DNA from: Laspinema palackyanum D2a
Lineage (GTDB): Bacteria; Cyanobacteriota; Cyanobacteriia; Cyanobacteriales; Laspinemataceae
Reading direction: 5' to 3'
Length of the DNA: 64,000 bases
Assembly (NCBI GenBank): GCA_025370845.1
Contig: JAMXFF010000002.1
Coordinates: 298,542-362,541, forward strand
Shown piece by piece: positions 16,778 to 26,079 of this stretch. Numbering within the stretch: position 1 is the stretch's first letter; every line of letters begins with the position of its first letter. The notes under the pieces were generated by a model that had not been told where the DNA came from, did not search any database, and was given only the letters and a program-made list of their open reading frames with translations. The translations under genes were made by a program, and so were the position numbers.

Positions 16778-17239
16778 TTCGGTTTGATTGAGAGAAAGTT
16801 ACACTGATAATTTACAGGGGCAGAACTGCCTAACCTGGGGAGTTTTAGATCAATTTTTAGGTGATAATTCCGTAGATTTTACTCCAGGGTTCGAGGTATT
16901 TCCCCCAAGCTTTTGCCTATCTCAAGAAATATCTGAGAAAATTAGGGAAATCTTGGAGTGTGAACCTTGCTGCACCAGTGGCAACAACCGGCGGGGGATA
17001 AATCGATTGGCGGCCTCATAGCTTGCATTCGGTTAAAAACCGACTAAAAACACCATCGCATAAGACTTTCAGTCGGTTTCAACCGACTTAAGCTGTTAGG
17101 CGCTTGATTTATCCCCCGCCGGTTGTTGCAACGGGTGCAAGATCTCAGTTTCAACCGACTTGATTCTGTTAGGCAGCCAATCGTTTAAACGATTGGCTGC
17201 CGGTTGTTGAGAATGGTGCAAGATGTCAGTTAATCCCGA
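16778..17239. other. Spacer dominated by palindromic repeats, no gene
   Basis: The first 180 bp look like ordinary non-coding DNA upstream of the barrel gene. From about 16975 to the stop codon of the TPR gene the DNA consists of interlocking palindromes of the CCGGCGGGGG/AGTCGGTT family. Confidence 0.65.
16975..17228. repeat. CCGGCGGGGG/AGTCGGTT palindromic repeat cluster 1
   Basis: Contains CGGTTAAAAACCG, AGTCGGTTTCAACCGACT and a perfect 28-bp palindrome at 17173-17200 (arm GCAGCCAATCGTTT). The same palindrome types, with other stem sequences, make up the clusters at 25551-25620 and 51600-52100. Confidence 0.85.
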
Positions 17240-18682
17240 CTATTCTCCGGGATTCCCTGGGCTAGGTTCAGGAGAATAGTCAGAGGCTTCCTCCCCTTCA
17301 ATGACCTGAGGAGGCATCTGAATTAATTCTTCCACATTCAGGTTAGTGTTTCCCTGACCTGGGGACTCGGCGTGATGGGGAGTCGCCACAACCGAACTCG
17401 TATCGATTTGTTGCGCCAGATTTTTTTGTCCGACCTCTAAAAACCATTTGTATTCATACAAGGTTTCAGGACGGGCATACTCGGCACAGAATTGCCACTG
17501 TTCCAGTGCTTCAGCCCGTCGCTTCTGTTGTTGATAAACTTCCGCCAGCATACAGTAGGCCATTCCCCCACCTACCTGAGAATTTAAAATCTCATCATCA
17601 AATGCGATCGCCTCTTTTAACTCTTGTTCGGCTCGGTCATATTCTTGTTGTTTTAACAGAGACCAACCCAAGTTTTTATGCAGTTGATATTGGAGATTTG
17701 TTTCTTGGGGGTCAACCCGTTGCAATCCTAGAATCAGTAATGATTCGGCAATCTTGTACTCATTTTGAGGCGTTCCTGGATTAAATTTCTGGATATAGGT
17801 CCGCCCCGCATTATTAAAAGCTTGGGCATTTCCATACTGAATTCCCTGTTTGTACTGTTCTAAGGCTAAATCAAGCGAACCCAGAGATTCATAAATTACA
17901 CCTAACGCAACTTTAACCTCTATATTTTCGGGATCAAGCTTGCTGGCATTTAGATACTTTTCATGGGCTTCATTTAAGTCACCCTCCTCATAATGATTAA
18001 TCCCTTGCTCATAGTAAATACTGCCGATGTAGGGTAAAGAGTTATTTAACCCATAACTGCCTACAGTTAGCATTCCCGATGCCATAAATATGGCCGGATT
18101 GTGAAAGGGTTCAGGAATGTTAAGTTTAAATAGGAAGCCTTTTACTTTGTCCTGGCCATCTGAAGTCAGTACCCCTTTACTGAGCGCGCCTAATCCAGCA
18201 ACTTGCGCGATGCTGCTAAAGGCTTCTGAGACGCCTAATCCTCCGCTAGAAAATGCCTGAATCGTATTAATCATAAAGCTACCAGCTAACACCAATGCAC
18301 CGGCAGTCAATGAATCCCAAATCCAATCAAATCGTTTCCATTGTGGGGTTGTTTGGGGAACGGTCAAAAACCACCACCAATTGCTGTCTGGTGGGTTGAA
18401 AGTGGGGCGAGAATTCTCCAGTTTACCATCGGAGGCGATCGCCTCTGATTGTGCTTTCAGGCGCTGATCTAAGTCGAGGAGTTTGACCAGACTTTCCCCA
18501 GCGACTTCAACTCCTGGGTTACCAATTGCACTGAGAGCATCCCGAGCGCTCATCACCTCCAAGACTTGCTCTAAACTGGGTGAATTGGGTCCGGATTCCT
18601 CGATCGCCGCCAGTGCTGTCCCATAGCGGATAAGTCCTGATTTGAACGCCGATTCAGTTCTGTCATCAGGGGAATTGAACAT
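17240..18682 (-). CDS. TPR-repeat membrane protein
   Basis: The 480-residue product has a soluble N-terminus of about 115 residues, one or two membrane helices (LTAGALVLAGSFMINTI near residue 130 and PAIFMASGMLTVGSYGL near residue 200), then at least three TPR units (EEGDLNEAHEKYLNASKLDPEN; LGSLDLALEQYKQGIQYG; KQQEYDRAEQELKEAIAF) and an acidic Pro-rich tail. TPRs mediate protein contacts; the function is unknown. A TTG at 18688 is in frame but the ATG at 18682 is the better start. The divergent neighbour is the CIA30-SDR gene. Confidence 0.75.
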   Translation of the reverse strand: MFNSPDDRTESAFKSGLIRYGTALAAIEESGPNSPSLEQVLEVMSARDALSAIGNPGVEVAGESLVKLLDLDQRLKAQSEAIASDGKLENSRPTFNPPDSNWWWFLTVPQTTPQWKRFDWIWDSLTAGALVLAGSFMINTIQAFSSGGLGVSEAFSSIAQVAGLGALSKGVLTSDGQDKVKGFLFKLNIPEPFHNPAIFMASGMLTVGSYGLNNSLPYIGSIYYEQGINHYEEGDLNEAHEKYLNASKLDPENIEVKVALGVIYESLGSLDLALEQYKQGIQYGNAQAFNNAGRTYIQKFNPGTPQNEYKIAESLLILGLQRVDPQETNLQYQLHKNLGWSLLKQQEYDRAEQELKEAIAFDDEILNSQVGGGMAYCMLAEVYQQQKRRAEALEQWQFCAEYARPETLYEYKWFLEVGQKNLAQQIDTSSVVATPHHAESPGQGNTNLNVEELIQMPPQVIEGEEASDYSPEPSPGNPGE

Positions 18683-18847
18683 TCGCAAAACTCCAAAATT
18701 CAGCAGGATTCATAGAAAGTAGTCTGGGGGTATTATACGGCCTTAATGAGCCAATGGCAATCAAAATCCCATCGGTTCCACTCACCCCCAACCCATACCA
18801 ATATTTGTTACTACTAGAGAGTACCCTTTGACTGGAGAATAATCACC

Positions 18848-20347
18848 ATGACTGAACAAAAACGCCCTAAATGGGATGCAGCCAGGTTCTGGAAAACCCT
18901 ATCCTATTTTGGAGTGGTCCCATTTTTAGGGAATATTTCCTGGATCCGCAATCTGCTCACGGGCGGGAAAAGTACCCTCAGCACCCCGGAAAAACCGGGA
19001 GTCATTCTCGTTGCTGGTGCCACGGGAGGCGTTGGCAAACGGGTTGTCCAAAAACTCCAACAGCGAGGTTACTCCGTTAGAGCATTAGTCCGAGATCTCA
19101 AGCGGGGACGAGAAATGCTGGGGACTGAAGTGGATCTGGTGGATGCGGATATCACCCTTGCTGACAGTTTGAGCGATCGCCTCTTGGAAGATGTCACTGC
19201 CGTGATTTCCTGCATCGGAACCCGAGTCCAACCCGTGGAAGGGGATACCCCAACCCGAGAAAAATATTATCAAGGCATCAAATTTTATACCCCGGAAGTG
19301 GTGGATGTACCCGAACAAGTGGAATATCGCGGCATTCAAAATTTAGTCGATGCCACCCGTCGTCAACTCGCGACCCTGGGTGCACCCCATGAAAAAATCA
19401 TCTTTGATTTCCGCAAACCCACGGACAACCTCAAAGAAATATGGGGTGCCCTTGATGATATCGTCATGGGTGGAGTCAGTGAAAGTAACGTCCGCCTGGT
19501 TAACGCAACGGCTTTATTTTCTGGGAATGTTTCTACCTCAAATTCCGGTGGATTTGTCTCCATTCGCACCCGCAATTTTGAACCCCCGTTGGATTTATCC
19601 GCCTATCAAGGGATTGATATTCGCGTCAAAGGTGATGGCAATCGGTATAAATTCATCCTTCGCACGGACCCGAAATGGGATAGTATTTCATACTGCTATT
19701 CCTTTGATACCGTGGCTAACATAGAATTTACGGTTCGCATTCCGTTTTCAGAATTTATCCCGGTTTTTCGCGCTAAAACCTTGAAAGATTGCCCGCCTTT
19801 AGATGCGAGTCAAATTCGCTCGGTACAAATCATGCTGAGTAAATTTGAGTATGATGGTGAGTTGAATCCCCAATTTACCCCTGGACTGTTTCAATTGCAA
19901 ATTCAATCGTTGAAAGCCTATGGCGGTCCAACCTTACCCCGGTTTATTCAGGTGAGTTCGGCGGGGGTGACTCGTCCGGGACGTCCGGGATTAGACTTAG
20001 AGTCAGAACCGCCAGCGGTGAGGATGAATGAGCAACTGGGGGGAATTTTAACGTGGAAATTACGGGGTGAGGAGGCGATTCGCGCTAGTGGCTTGCCTTA
20101 TACGATTATCCGCCCCTGTGCGCTCACGGAAGAACCGGGGGGTGAGGGGTTAATGTTTGAGCAAGGGGATAATATCAAGGGGAAAGTGAGTCGAGAGGAT
20201 ATCGCGGAGTTATGTGTGCAGGCGTTAGAACTGCCGGAAGCCTGTAACATGACCTTTGAGGTGAAATCTGACTCAGCAGGAAGTCCGGCAGGGGACTGGC
20301 GCGGGTTGTTTGCCCGGTTGGAGCGCGATCGGCAAGCCGTTAGCTAA
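18848..20347 (+). CDS. Atypical SDR with inserted CIA30 domain (HCF173-like)
   Basis: The 499-residue product starts with a short hydrophobic region, then a nucleotide-binding fold (VAGATGGVGKRVVQKL, residues about 56-71). A CIA30 domain interrupts it at about residues 180-355 (IFDFRKPTDNLKEIWGALDD, then DIVMGGVSESN and LDLSAYQGIDIRVKGDG). The SDR fold resumes at FIQVSSAGVTRPG and ends with YTIIRPCALTEEPGG. This nested arrangement is that of plant HCF173, which promotes psbA mRNA translation for photosystem II. A cyanobacterial role in photosystem assembly is inference. GGAGA lies about 10 nt before the ATG. A 10-bp hairpin follows the stop. Confidence 0.88.
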   Translation: MTEQKRPKWDAARFWKTLSYFGVVPFLGNISWIRNLLTGGKSTLSTPEKPGVILVAGATGGVGKRVVQKLQQRGYSVRALVRDLKRGREMLGTEVDLVDADITLADSLSDRLLEDVTAVISCIGTRVQPVEGDTPTREKYYQGIKFYTPEVVDVPEQVEYRGIQNLVDATRRQLATLGAPHEKIIFDFRKPTDNLKEIWGALDDIVMGGVSESNVRLVNATALFSGNVSTSNSGGFVSIRTRNFEPPLDLSAYQGIDIRVKGDGNRYKFILRTDPKWDSISYCYSFDTVANIEFTVRIPFSEFIPVFRAKTLKDCPPLDASQIRSVQIMLSKFEYDGELNPQFTPGLFQLQIQSLKAYGGPTLPRFIQVSSAGVTRPGRPGLDLESEPPAVRMNEQLGGILTWKLRGEEAIRASGLPYTIIRPCALTEEPGGEGLMFEQGDNIKGKVSREDIAELCVQALELPEACNMTFEVKSDSAGSPAGDWRGLFARLERDRQAVS

Positions 20348-20931
20348 ATTTTACGGTTGGGACAAGGCACTGCCTTGTCCTGCTCTGGTAATGCAGAAAC
20401 GCAAACCTACCTGACGGAAATTTTGAGTCATAACTCTACAGGATAGATGCTTTTAGAGCGGCGAACCGTAAATCCTGACGGGGTTTGCCGCGAGTTAGGA
20501 GCCGAAAATCGGGTTTTTGTCCCCTGAATCTAATATCACAACGGAAGATCTAGGGAGTGACTCATACAAAGTATCTTAATCTTAATCTCAACAGACCCTG
20601 ACAATGCCACTCATGCAGGTATGTTAGTCGCTCTCGGGGCTGTTGTCATTTTGCTAGAACAAGACTCATCGGCCCCAAAAAGCAGAGTTTGCAGGCTACC
20701 GAATGTCTTCAGGGTTATTCTGAAGCGCCAAATGTGGGAACGGAAAGTTCAGGCGATCAGGATTATTTTTGATAAATCCGCCTTCAGGGGGATGTTTTTA
20801 CTGGGGTATAGAACAATGCTGTCTAAAGGAGGTGTCAAAAAAAAACTTAAAAAGACTTCATCCTCAGTGGCTCACCCCCATTCATCGAATTGTGGGAGTC
20901 AATTTTATTTACTACGTTCGAGGTAGCTACC
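20348..20931. other. Spacer with a post-gene hairpin, no supported gene
   Basis: A near-perfect palindrome (GGACAAGGCA at 20360-20369, TGCCTTGTCC at 20371-20380) follows the SDR gene but has no T-tract. Further on there is a CTTCAG/CTGAAG stem near 20710. A plus-strand frame from 20621 lacks protein-like composition and is not called. The rest is probably the 5' region of the large helical-repeat gene. Confidence 0.5.
20360..20380 (+). terminator. 10-bp hairpin after CIA30-SDR gene
   Basis: Arms GGACAAGGCA and TGCCTTGTCC around a single C, 13 nt past the stop codon. The missing T-tract makes it a weak terminator candidate; it may instead protect the 3' end of the mRNA. Confidence 0.4.
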
Positions 20932-23900
20932 ATGTTTCAAATTGTACAAAGGATGATAGAGTTTGGCGGACTGGCTCAGGTGCCGGTGGCACCGTTGGTC
21001 CCGACGCCAGAACAGTCTTCCGTTTTATTTTCAGGACCCCAATTTTTTGCGGCTTTAGTGTCCGGGGTCCTTTTAGCCTTTGGTTTTCAACTTTTATTAA
21101 CAAATCTTTCGGTTGCTGCTGGTATTTCCTACATGGGGAATACTTCCCGGTCGTCAAGCTCACATTCTGACTCAGGAGATACCCTAGGGGGTACGATTCG
21201 GAAAGTAGAGACGGCAGTTGGGATCTGGACTTTGGTCACCGTGAGTATTGCTCTATTTTGTGCGGCATTACTGGCGGTTAAACTCAGCCTGATGGTCAGT
21301 GTTGGGTTAGGCGCGATTTTGGGATTGGTGATTTGGGCCACCTATTTTTCTATTTTGGTCTGGGTCAGTTCTACCACCGTGGGTTCGTTAGTCGGTTCCG
21401 TGGTTAATGCGGCGACTTCGGGCTTTCAGTCGATTTTAGGGACGGCGACGAGCGCCATCGGTGCAAAAGCGGCCTCTAATCAGGTGGTGGCAACGGCGGA
21501 AGCGGCAGCGGCAGCAGTACGCCGTGAACTCGGTCAAGCGCTTGATCCCGATGATATTCGCGAAAATTTAGAAGATTACATTCAGGCTTTAAAACCGGCA
21601 CAGTTGGATCTCAAAGGGATCCGACAAGAATTTGAAAATTTGCTAAATGAACCCCAACTGCATGAATTAGCGACCCAAGGAACGCTGCCGGATGTGGACC
21701 GGGAGTCTTTGGTGTCTCTGGTGAGTTCACGCACGGATTTATCAAAGCGGGATATCAATCGGATTGTGGATGAGTTGGAAGCATCCTGGAATAAAACCAA
21801 GCAAAAATTGCAACCCCAGACAGATTGGATGGGGGAATTGGTAAATTATATTAAGGATGCTTCACCGGCGGATTTAATCTCCGATCGCCTAGATGGTAAG
21901 CTCGATCGCCTGATTGATGCGCTCGGCAATCAAGGTCAGAACAAACAGAACAAGGGAAATCAACAACCCGGGATGATGCAGCAGGGGATGACCCTCGCCT
22001 TTAATGCTGCCTTGGGGATGCTGATGGGACGGACCGATGTATCCGATTTTGATTTGGAAAAAATCCTGTCTCAGTTACAGGATGCCAAACACAAAGTGAC
22101 CGACGGAACGGATAAAGTCACCCGGCAAATTCAGGGTAAACCGGCTGAACCTTACAGTGCCTTGCGAGCGGATATTGATAATTACGTTCTCAATAAATAT
22201 TCTTGGCAGATGACGCCGGAAAATATTGATCGGGAATTCCGGGATGTTCTGTTTGATCCCGATGCTGATCCGGGACTGATTCGCCAAGAGTTGGAACGCT
22301 TCCGGCGCGGCAATTTTGTCGATATGCTGGCTTCTCGGGGGGTGTTTACCCAAAAGCGGATTCAAGAAATCGCTAGTCACCTGGAGGCGGTGCGCTTGCA
22401 GGTGTTGCAAACCGTGACTCGGGCGGAGGAAGAGCAAAAAGCGCAGGATCTCCGCAACCGGGTGGAACGCTACTTGCGCCATAGTCCCAAGGATACTCTG
22501 AAAGCGGCGGATATTGAGCGGGATTTCAAGAAGTTGATTTCCGATTCGACGGCAGATTATCGGGAAATGCGCGATCGCTTGGGGCATATTGACCGGGCGA
22601 TGATGATTGAAACCATGCGCGATCGCAATGATCTCACTCGGGATGAAGCGGCGGAAATGCTGGTGGCTTTGGAACAGACCCGAGATGTGGTCTTAGAAGA
22701 GTCCAAAGGACTCCAAGAAGCGGCCCAAGCTAATCTGGATCTCCAGTGGAACCATGTCCAGGATTATCTCCGCAACACGGGTAAAGAAGAACTCAATCCC
22801 GAAGGCATCAAGCGGGATCTGGGTAAATTGTTGGATAACCCCCAAGCAGGTCTGGGGGCAATACGGGCGCGGTTATCGCACTTTGACCGCGATACCTTGG
22901 TGAAGTTGCTCTCCCAACGGGAAGAGTTAAATGAAGATCAAGTGAACGAGATCGTAGACCGAGTGGAACATACTTGGTACAATATTTCTCACGCCCCGCG
23001 ACAGGTTGCGGATCAAGCGAAGGAACAGTACGATCATGCGACTTCTGCAATTACCGAGTACCTGCGAAGCACTGGGAAAGAAGAACTCAACCCGGAAGGA
23101 ATTCAGCGGGATTTGAAGAAACTTCTGGATAATCCCCAAGCCGGTGCGATCGCCATTCGCGATCGCCTCTCCCACATGGACCGGGATACTCTGGTCCAAT
23201 TGCTGGCCCAACGGAAAGACTTGAACGAAGAGGATGTCAATCGGATTATTGACCAATTACAGGAAAATATTCGGACTGTCCTGCGTGCACCGCGCCGACT
23301 GGCGACTCGGGTGCAACAACAAGCGTTTGAGTTTGAACAGGCTTTTGAGGATTACTTGCGGAATACAGGTAAGGTCGAACTGAACCCCGAAGGCATCAAG
23401 CGCGACTTACAATTACTGATCGCCGATCCCCGCCTGGGTGCCAAAAACCTCGGACAACGGATTGCCCACATGGATAGCACGACGGTCAGGGCATTGTTGG
23501 CACAACGTCCCGATATTTCGGAACAAGAAGCCCAGGAAATTGTCGATCGCATGATGTCCGTTCGTGACCAATTCCTGCAACAGGTGCAGAAGGTTCAAGA
23601 CCGCATTAAAGCGGTTGTTGATGGCATTTTTGGCCGGATTCGCAACTATCTCAACTCCTTGGAACGTCCGGAACTCAACTATGAAGGTCTCAAGCGTGAT
23701 ATTCGGACCTTGTTTGATGATCCGCAAGCGGGATTTGATGCGTTGCGCGATCGCCTCAGTCACTTTGATCGCGATACCCTGATCGCCGTAATTAGTTCTC
23801 GCGATGACATCTCCGAAGCCGATGCTAACCGGATGGTAGGTCAAATCGAAGGGGTTCGCAATAATATACTCCGTCGTGCCGAACGGATGCAACTGGAAAC

Positions 23901-24069
23901 CCAACGCCGCATCGAACAGGTGAAACATGAAGCGGAACGCCAAGTGGAAGAAACCCGCAAAGCGGCAGAAGTTGCCGCCTGGTGGTTGTTCTTCACTGCG
24001 TTGGTTTCGGGAATTGCTGCTGCCGGTGCCGGTGCTTTAGGTGTGCTTCTGACTGCACGGGTTCTGTAA
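20932..24069 (+). CDS. Large membrane protein with about eight helical repeat modules
   Basis: The 1045-residue product has membrane helices near residues 30-60 and 95-145 and one at the C-terminus (WWLFFTALVSGIAAAGAGAL). Between them are seven clear modules of about 86-90 residues starting near 203, 406, 505, 606, 704, 802 and 901, plus a degenerate one near 300-395. Each module has a YLRNTGKEELNPEGIKRDL-type first part and an IRDRLSHFDRDTLVQLL-type second part ending R.DL.E.....I.D..E. Modules 4 and 5 are the most alike. I recognise no named domain; a long scaffold on one side of the membrane is likely (inference). An in-frame ATG at 20890 exists; 20932 has GAGG 9-10 nt upstream. An intrinsic terminator follows at 24161. 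Confidence 0.8.
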   Translation: MFQIVQRMIEFGGLAQVPVAPLVPTPEQSSVLFSGPQFFAALVSGVLLAFGFQLLLTNLSVAAGISYMGNTSRSSSSHSDSGDTLGGTIRKVETAVGIWTLVTVSIALFCAALLAVKLSLMVSVGLGAILGLVIWATYFSILVWVSSTTVGSLVGSVVNAATSGFQSILGTATSAIGAKAASNQVVATAEAAAAAVRRELGQALDPDDIRENLEDYIQALKPAQLDLKGIRQEFENLLNEPQLHELATQGTLPDVDRESLVSLVSSRTDLSKRDINRIVDELEASWNKTKQKLQPQTDWMGELVNYIKDASPADLISDRLDGKLDRLIDALGNQGQNKQNKGNQQPGMMQQGMTLAFNAALGMLMGRTDVSDFDLEKILSQLQDAKHKVTDGTDKVTRQIQGKPAEPYSALRADIDNYVLNKYSWQMTPENIDREFRDVLFDPDADPGLIRQELERFRRGNFVDMLASRGVFTQKRIQEIASHLEAVRLQVLQTVTRAEEEQKAQDLRNRVERYLRHSPKDTLKAADIERDFKKLISDSTADYREMRDRLGHIDRAMMIETMRDRNDLTRDEAAEMLVALEQTRDVVLEESKGLQEAAQANLDLQWNHVQDYLRNTGKEELNPEGIKRDLGKLLDNPQAGLGAIRARLSHFDRDTLVKLLSQREELNEDQVNEIVDRVEHTWYNISHAPRQVADQAKEQYDHATSAITEYLRSTGKEELNPEGIQRDLKKLLDNPQAGAIAIRDRLSHMDRDTLVQLLAQRKDLNEEDVNRIIDQLQENIRTVLRAPRRLATRVQQQAFEFEQAFEDYLRNTGKVELNPEGIKRDLQLLIADPRLGAKNLGQRIAHMDSTTVRALLAQRPDISEQEAQEIVDRMMSVRDQFLQQVQKVQDRIKAVVDGIFGRIRNYLNSLERPELNYEGLKRDIRTLFDDPQAGFDALRDRLSHFDRDTLIAVISSRDDISEADANRMVGQIEGVRNNILRRAERMQLETQRRIEQVKHEAERQVEETRKAAEVAAWWLFFTALVSGIAAAGAGALGVLLTARVL

Positions 24070-24482
24070 TCCCGTTCTAGGCTGACCCATTCCTCCTCTC
24101 CCTTGTAGGGGTACTCTATGAATAGCCCCTACAGATAGGATGTGGACGCACTATACAGTAAAAAAGCCTCTTTTCTAAGGGGCTTTTTTTTACCTAAAAA
24201 TTCCCCTAAAATTCCCTATTGACATCTGATTCCCTTTAGGTTTTAATAGAAAGATAGTAGTCTCTTAAACCTAAAAACAAGAGATTATTCACCCATCAAT
24301 GAACGAATCGGGAGAAAACGAATGTCTGAGTTAGTCTGCATTTCTAATCAAAAATTAGGCCAAACCATGACCGGGCATTAACCTAGAGACTTTGAGAATG
24401 AATTTTCTATTGAAAACCTCAAATCGGGTTTCTCTGTATGCCTGGGAATCGACACACCAGACAAATCGAGGAACTCTCATCC
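24070..24482. other. Spacer with terminator and tiny ORF
   Basis: Holds a GTAGGGG/CCCCTAC inverted repeat (about 24107-24132), the terminator at 24161-24192, and a 19-codon ATG frame at 24322-24381 with a GGGAGAA ribosome-site-like sequence. The tiny frame has no recognisable product. Confidence 0.45.
24161..24192 (+). terminator. Intrinsic terminator of the helical-repeat gene
   Basis: AAAAAGCCTC (24161-24170) pairs with GGGGCTTTTT (24179-24188) through one G-U pair around an 8-nt loop, followed by more T. It lies 92 nt past the stop codon. Confidence 0.8.
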
Positions 24483-25544
24483 ATGAACCTAGAACAACTG
24501 GGTTGGACTCCATTTTTTAACGAATCATTTGCACCCTATCGGGAACAAGGCTATCTCCCAGGACGGGTGGCGATCGCCCATAAACATCTCTACGTCATTT
24601 ACTCCGAAGCCGGAGAACTCTTAGCCGACATTACCGGAAAAATGCGCTATCACGCCACCAGTGAAAACGATTTTCCGGCAGTGGGAGATTGGGTAGCGAT
24701 GGGATTGCGCGAGGGGGAAAATAAAGCGATTATTCAGGCTATTTTGCCCCGAAAAACTAAGTTTTCCCGGAAAGGTACCGGAGTCAAAACCCGAGAACAA
24801 ATCGTCGCCACTAATATCGATACAGTCCTGTTAATGTCAGGAATGGACCGAGATTTTAACCTGCGGCGGATCGAACGGTATCTGATTTTAGCCTGGGAAA
24901 GCGGTGCAAAACCAGCCATTGTGTTGAATAAGGCGGATTTGTGCGATCGCCTGGAAGACGACATTGCTGAAGTCGAAGCAGTGGCGATGGGAGTGCCGAT
25001 TATTCCCCTGAGTGCGATCGCCGGAGTCGGGTTAGATGCCTTAACTCCCTACCTGCAACCGGGAAACACCGTTGCCTTACTCGGTTCCTCCGGGGTCGGC
25101 AAATCCACCCTGACGAATCAATTACTCGGGACTGCCACTCAAAAAGTGCAGGAAGTGCGCCAAAGCGATAGTCGGGGACGGCATACTACCACCCAGCGAG
25201 AATTGATGATTTTACCCTCCGGTGCCCTACTGATTGATACCCCAGGAATGCGGGAAATCCAAACATGGAACAATCAAGAGGGATTACCGGAAACCTTTGC
25301 GGATATCGAAAGTTTGGCGCAACAATGCCGATTTCGGGATTGTCAACATGACTCCGAACCCGGTTGTGCCATCCAGGAGGCGATCGCCGAGGGAACGTTG
25401 GATTTTGAACGATTTTTCAGTTATCAAAAACTGCAAAGCGAGTTAGCCTATTTGGAACGAAAACAGGACCAAACGGCGCAGTTAGCAGAGAAGAAACGCT
25501 GGAAAAAGATTCATCAACAAATCCGGAAACTGAGTAAGGGATAG
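24483..25544 (+). CDS. rsgA: Ribosome small-subunit-dependent GTPase A
   Basis: The 353-residue product has the circularly permuted GTPase order of RsgA/YjeQ: an N-terminal OB-like domain, G4 NKAD (near residue 157), G1 GSSGVGKST (near 205), the switch RHTTTQRE and G3 DTPGMRE (near 258). A zinc-binding [14 protein letters not shown] cluster sits near residue 285. RsgA aids late maturation of the 30S subunit and checks the decoding site. The ATG at 24438 would add 15 residues; MNLEQLGW at 24483, with GAGGA upstream, is the usual family start. Confidence 0.95.
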   Translation: MNLEQLGWTPFFNESFAPYREQGYLPGRVAIAHKHLYVIYSEAGELLADITGKMRYHATSENDFPAVGDWVAMGLREGENKAIIQAILPRKTKFSRKGTGVKTREQIVATNIDTVLLMSGMDRDFNLRRIERYLILAWESGAKPAIVLNKADLCDRLEDDIAEVEAVAMGVPIIPLSAIAGVGLDALTPYLQPGNTVALLGSSGVGKSTLTNQLLGTATQKVQEVRQSDSRGRHTTTQRELMILPSGALLIDTPGMREIQTWNNQEGLPETFADIESLAQQCRFRDCQHDSEPGCAIQEAIAEGTLDFERFFSYQKLQSELAYLERKQDQTAQLAEKKRWKKIHQQIRKLSKG

Positions 25545-25550
25545 AAAAGA

Positions 25551-25620
25551 AACGGGCGGGGGTTTGAACCCCCGCCTAATCACTCAAGTCGGTTAAAAAC
25601 CGACTAATGCAACAACCTTT
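25551..25620. repeat. CCGGCGGGGG/AGTCGGTT palindromic repeat cluster 2
   Basis: Two perfect or near-perfect palindromes, GGCGGGGGTTTGAACCCCCG and AGTCGGTTAAAAACCGACT, lie side by side just after rsgA, in the same order as in the 51.7 kb cluster. Confidence 0.8.
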
Positions 25621-25713
25621 AGTAAAGGAAAAACCCGGTTTCTGACTGTCAATGAACTCGGTTAAATCAATTAAATTCGTTGATATACTATCTAATTGAA
25701 CACTAATTTCCAT
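25576..25713 (-). CDS. Possible small ORF whose 3' end is made of repeat DNA
   Basis: ATG at 25713 is preceded by AGGGGG, giving a 45-residue product beginning MEISVQLDSISTNLIDLTEF. The last 15 or so codons (CCISRFLTDLSD) lie in the AGTCGGTT palindrome, so the original C-terminus has probably been replaced by repeat sequence. The product is not recognised. It may be a remnant. Confidence 0.3.
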   Translation of the reverse strand: MEISVQLDSISTNLIDLTEFIDSQKPGFSFTKGCCISRFLTDLSD

Positions 25714-25727
25714 GATTTGCCCCCTTT

Positions 25728-25988
25728 TTGTACATAACCTTTTATTTTATCCTACCTTGTTCCTCGTGTCAAACTGCTGCAAGACGCGCTATAGTACCCA
25801 AGGGATTTGAAGTTGAAATAGAAGAGGCAGAAGGGGAATCAATGACTTTTATTTTTCCCTTGCTGGAAGAAAATATTGCACCGGAAATGACAACTAAAAT
25901 AATTGAAGCTTTCAAAGCGGAAAAAGAAGCATTACACCAATTGTCTGCTTGTATTACAGTGGGCTGTAACCTACATATCACGCAATAG
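25728..25988 (+). pseudogene. Possible gene remnant, hypothetical
   Basis: The second half (GFEVEIEEAEGESMTFIFPL and NIAPEMTTKIIEAFKAEKEA) reads like true protein sequence, but the frame opens with a TTG and an unlikely Cys-rich lead-in. The only internal ATG options are at 25842 and beyond. No family is recognised. It may be a truncated gene whose start has been lost. Confidence 0.3.
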
Positions 25989-26079
25989 GGAGGCGATCGC
26001 TTTTCCCACACCAACGTCGGAGACACGATTGAGGGCGTCTCCACAATTCTTCCGTGAAAATCTGTGAAATCTGTGGCTC

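Larger units (their letters stand above)
25545..26079. other. Spacer with repeat and two doubtful small ORFs
   Basis: Contains repeat cluster 2 (25551-25620), a 45-codon minus-strand frame (25576-25713) and a plus-strand frame of protein-like composition (25728-25988). The mixture suggests gene remnants. Confidence 0.45.

Noticed and set aside
16975..17228. CRISPR array candidate
   Set aside because: Units are palindromes without uniform spacers or a constant repeat length, and no cas gene is present.
20621..20926. A 101-codon plus-strand ORF before the helical-repeat gene
   Set aside because: The composition is basic and repetitive with no motif, and it overlaps the better-supported start of the next gene.
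25250..25620. Possible tRNA-like GGTTTGAACC in the repeat cluster
   Set aside because: The sequence is part of a symmetrical palindrome; no acceptor stem or anticodon arm is present.
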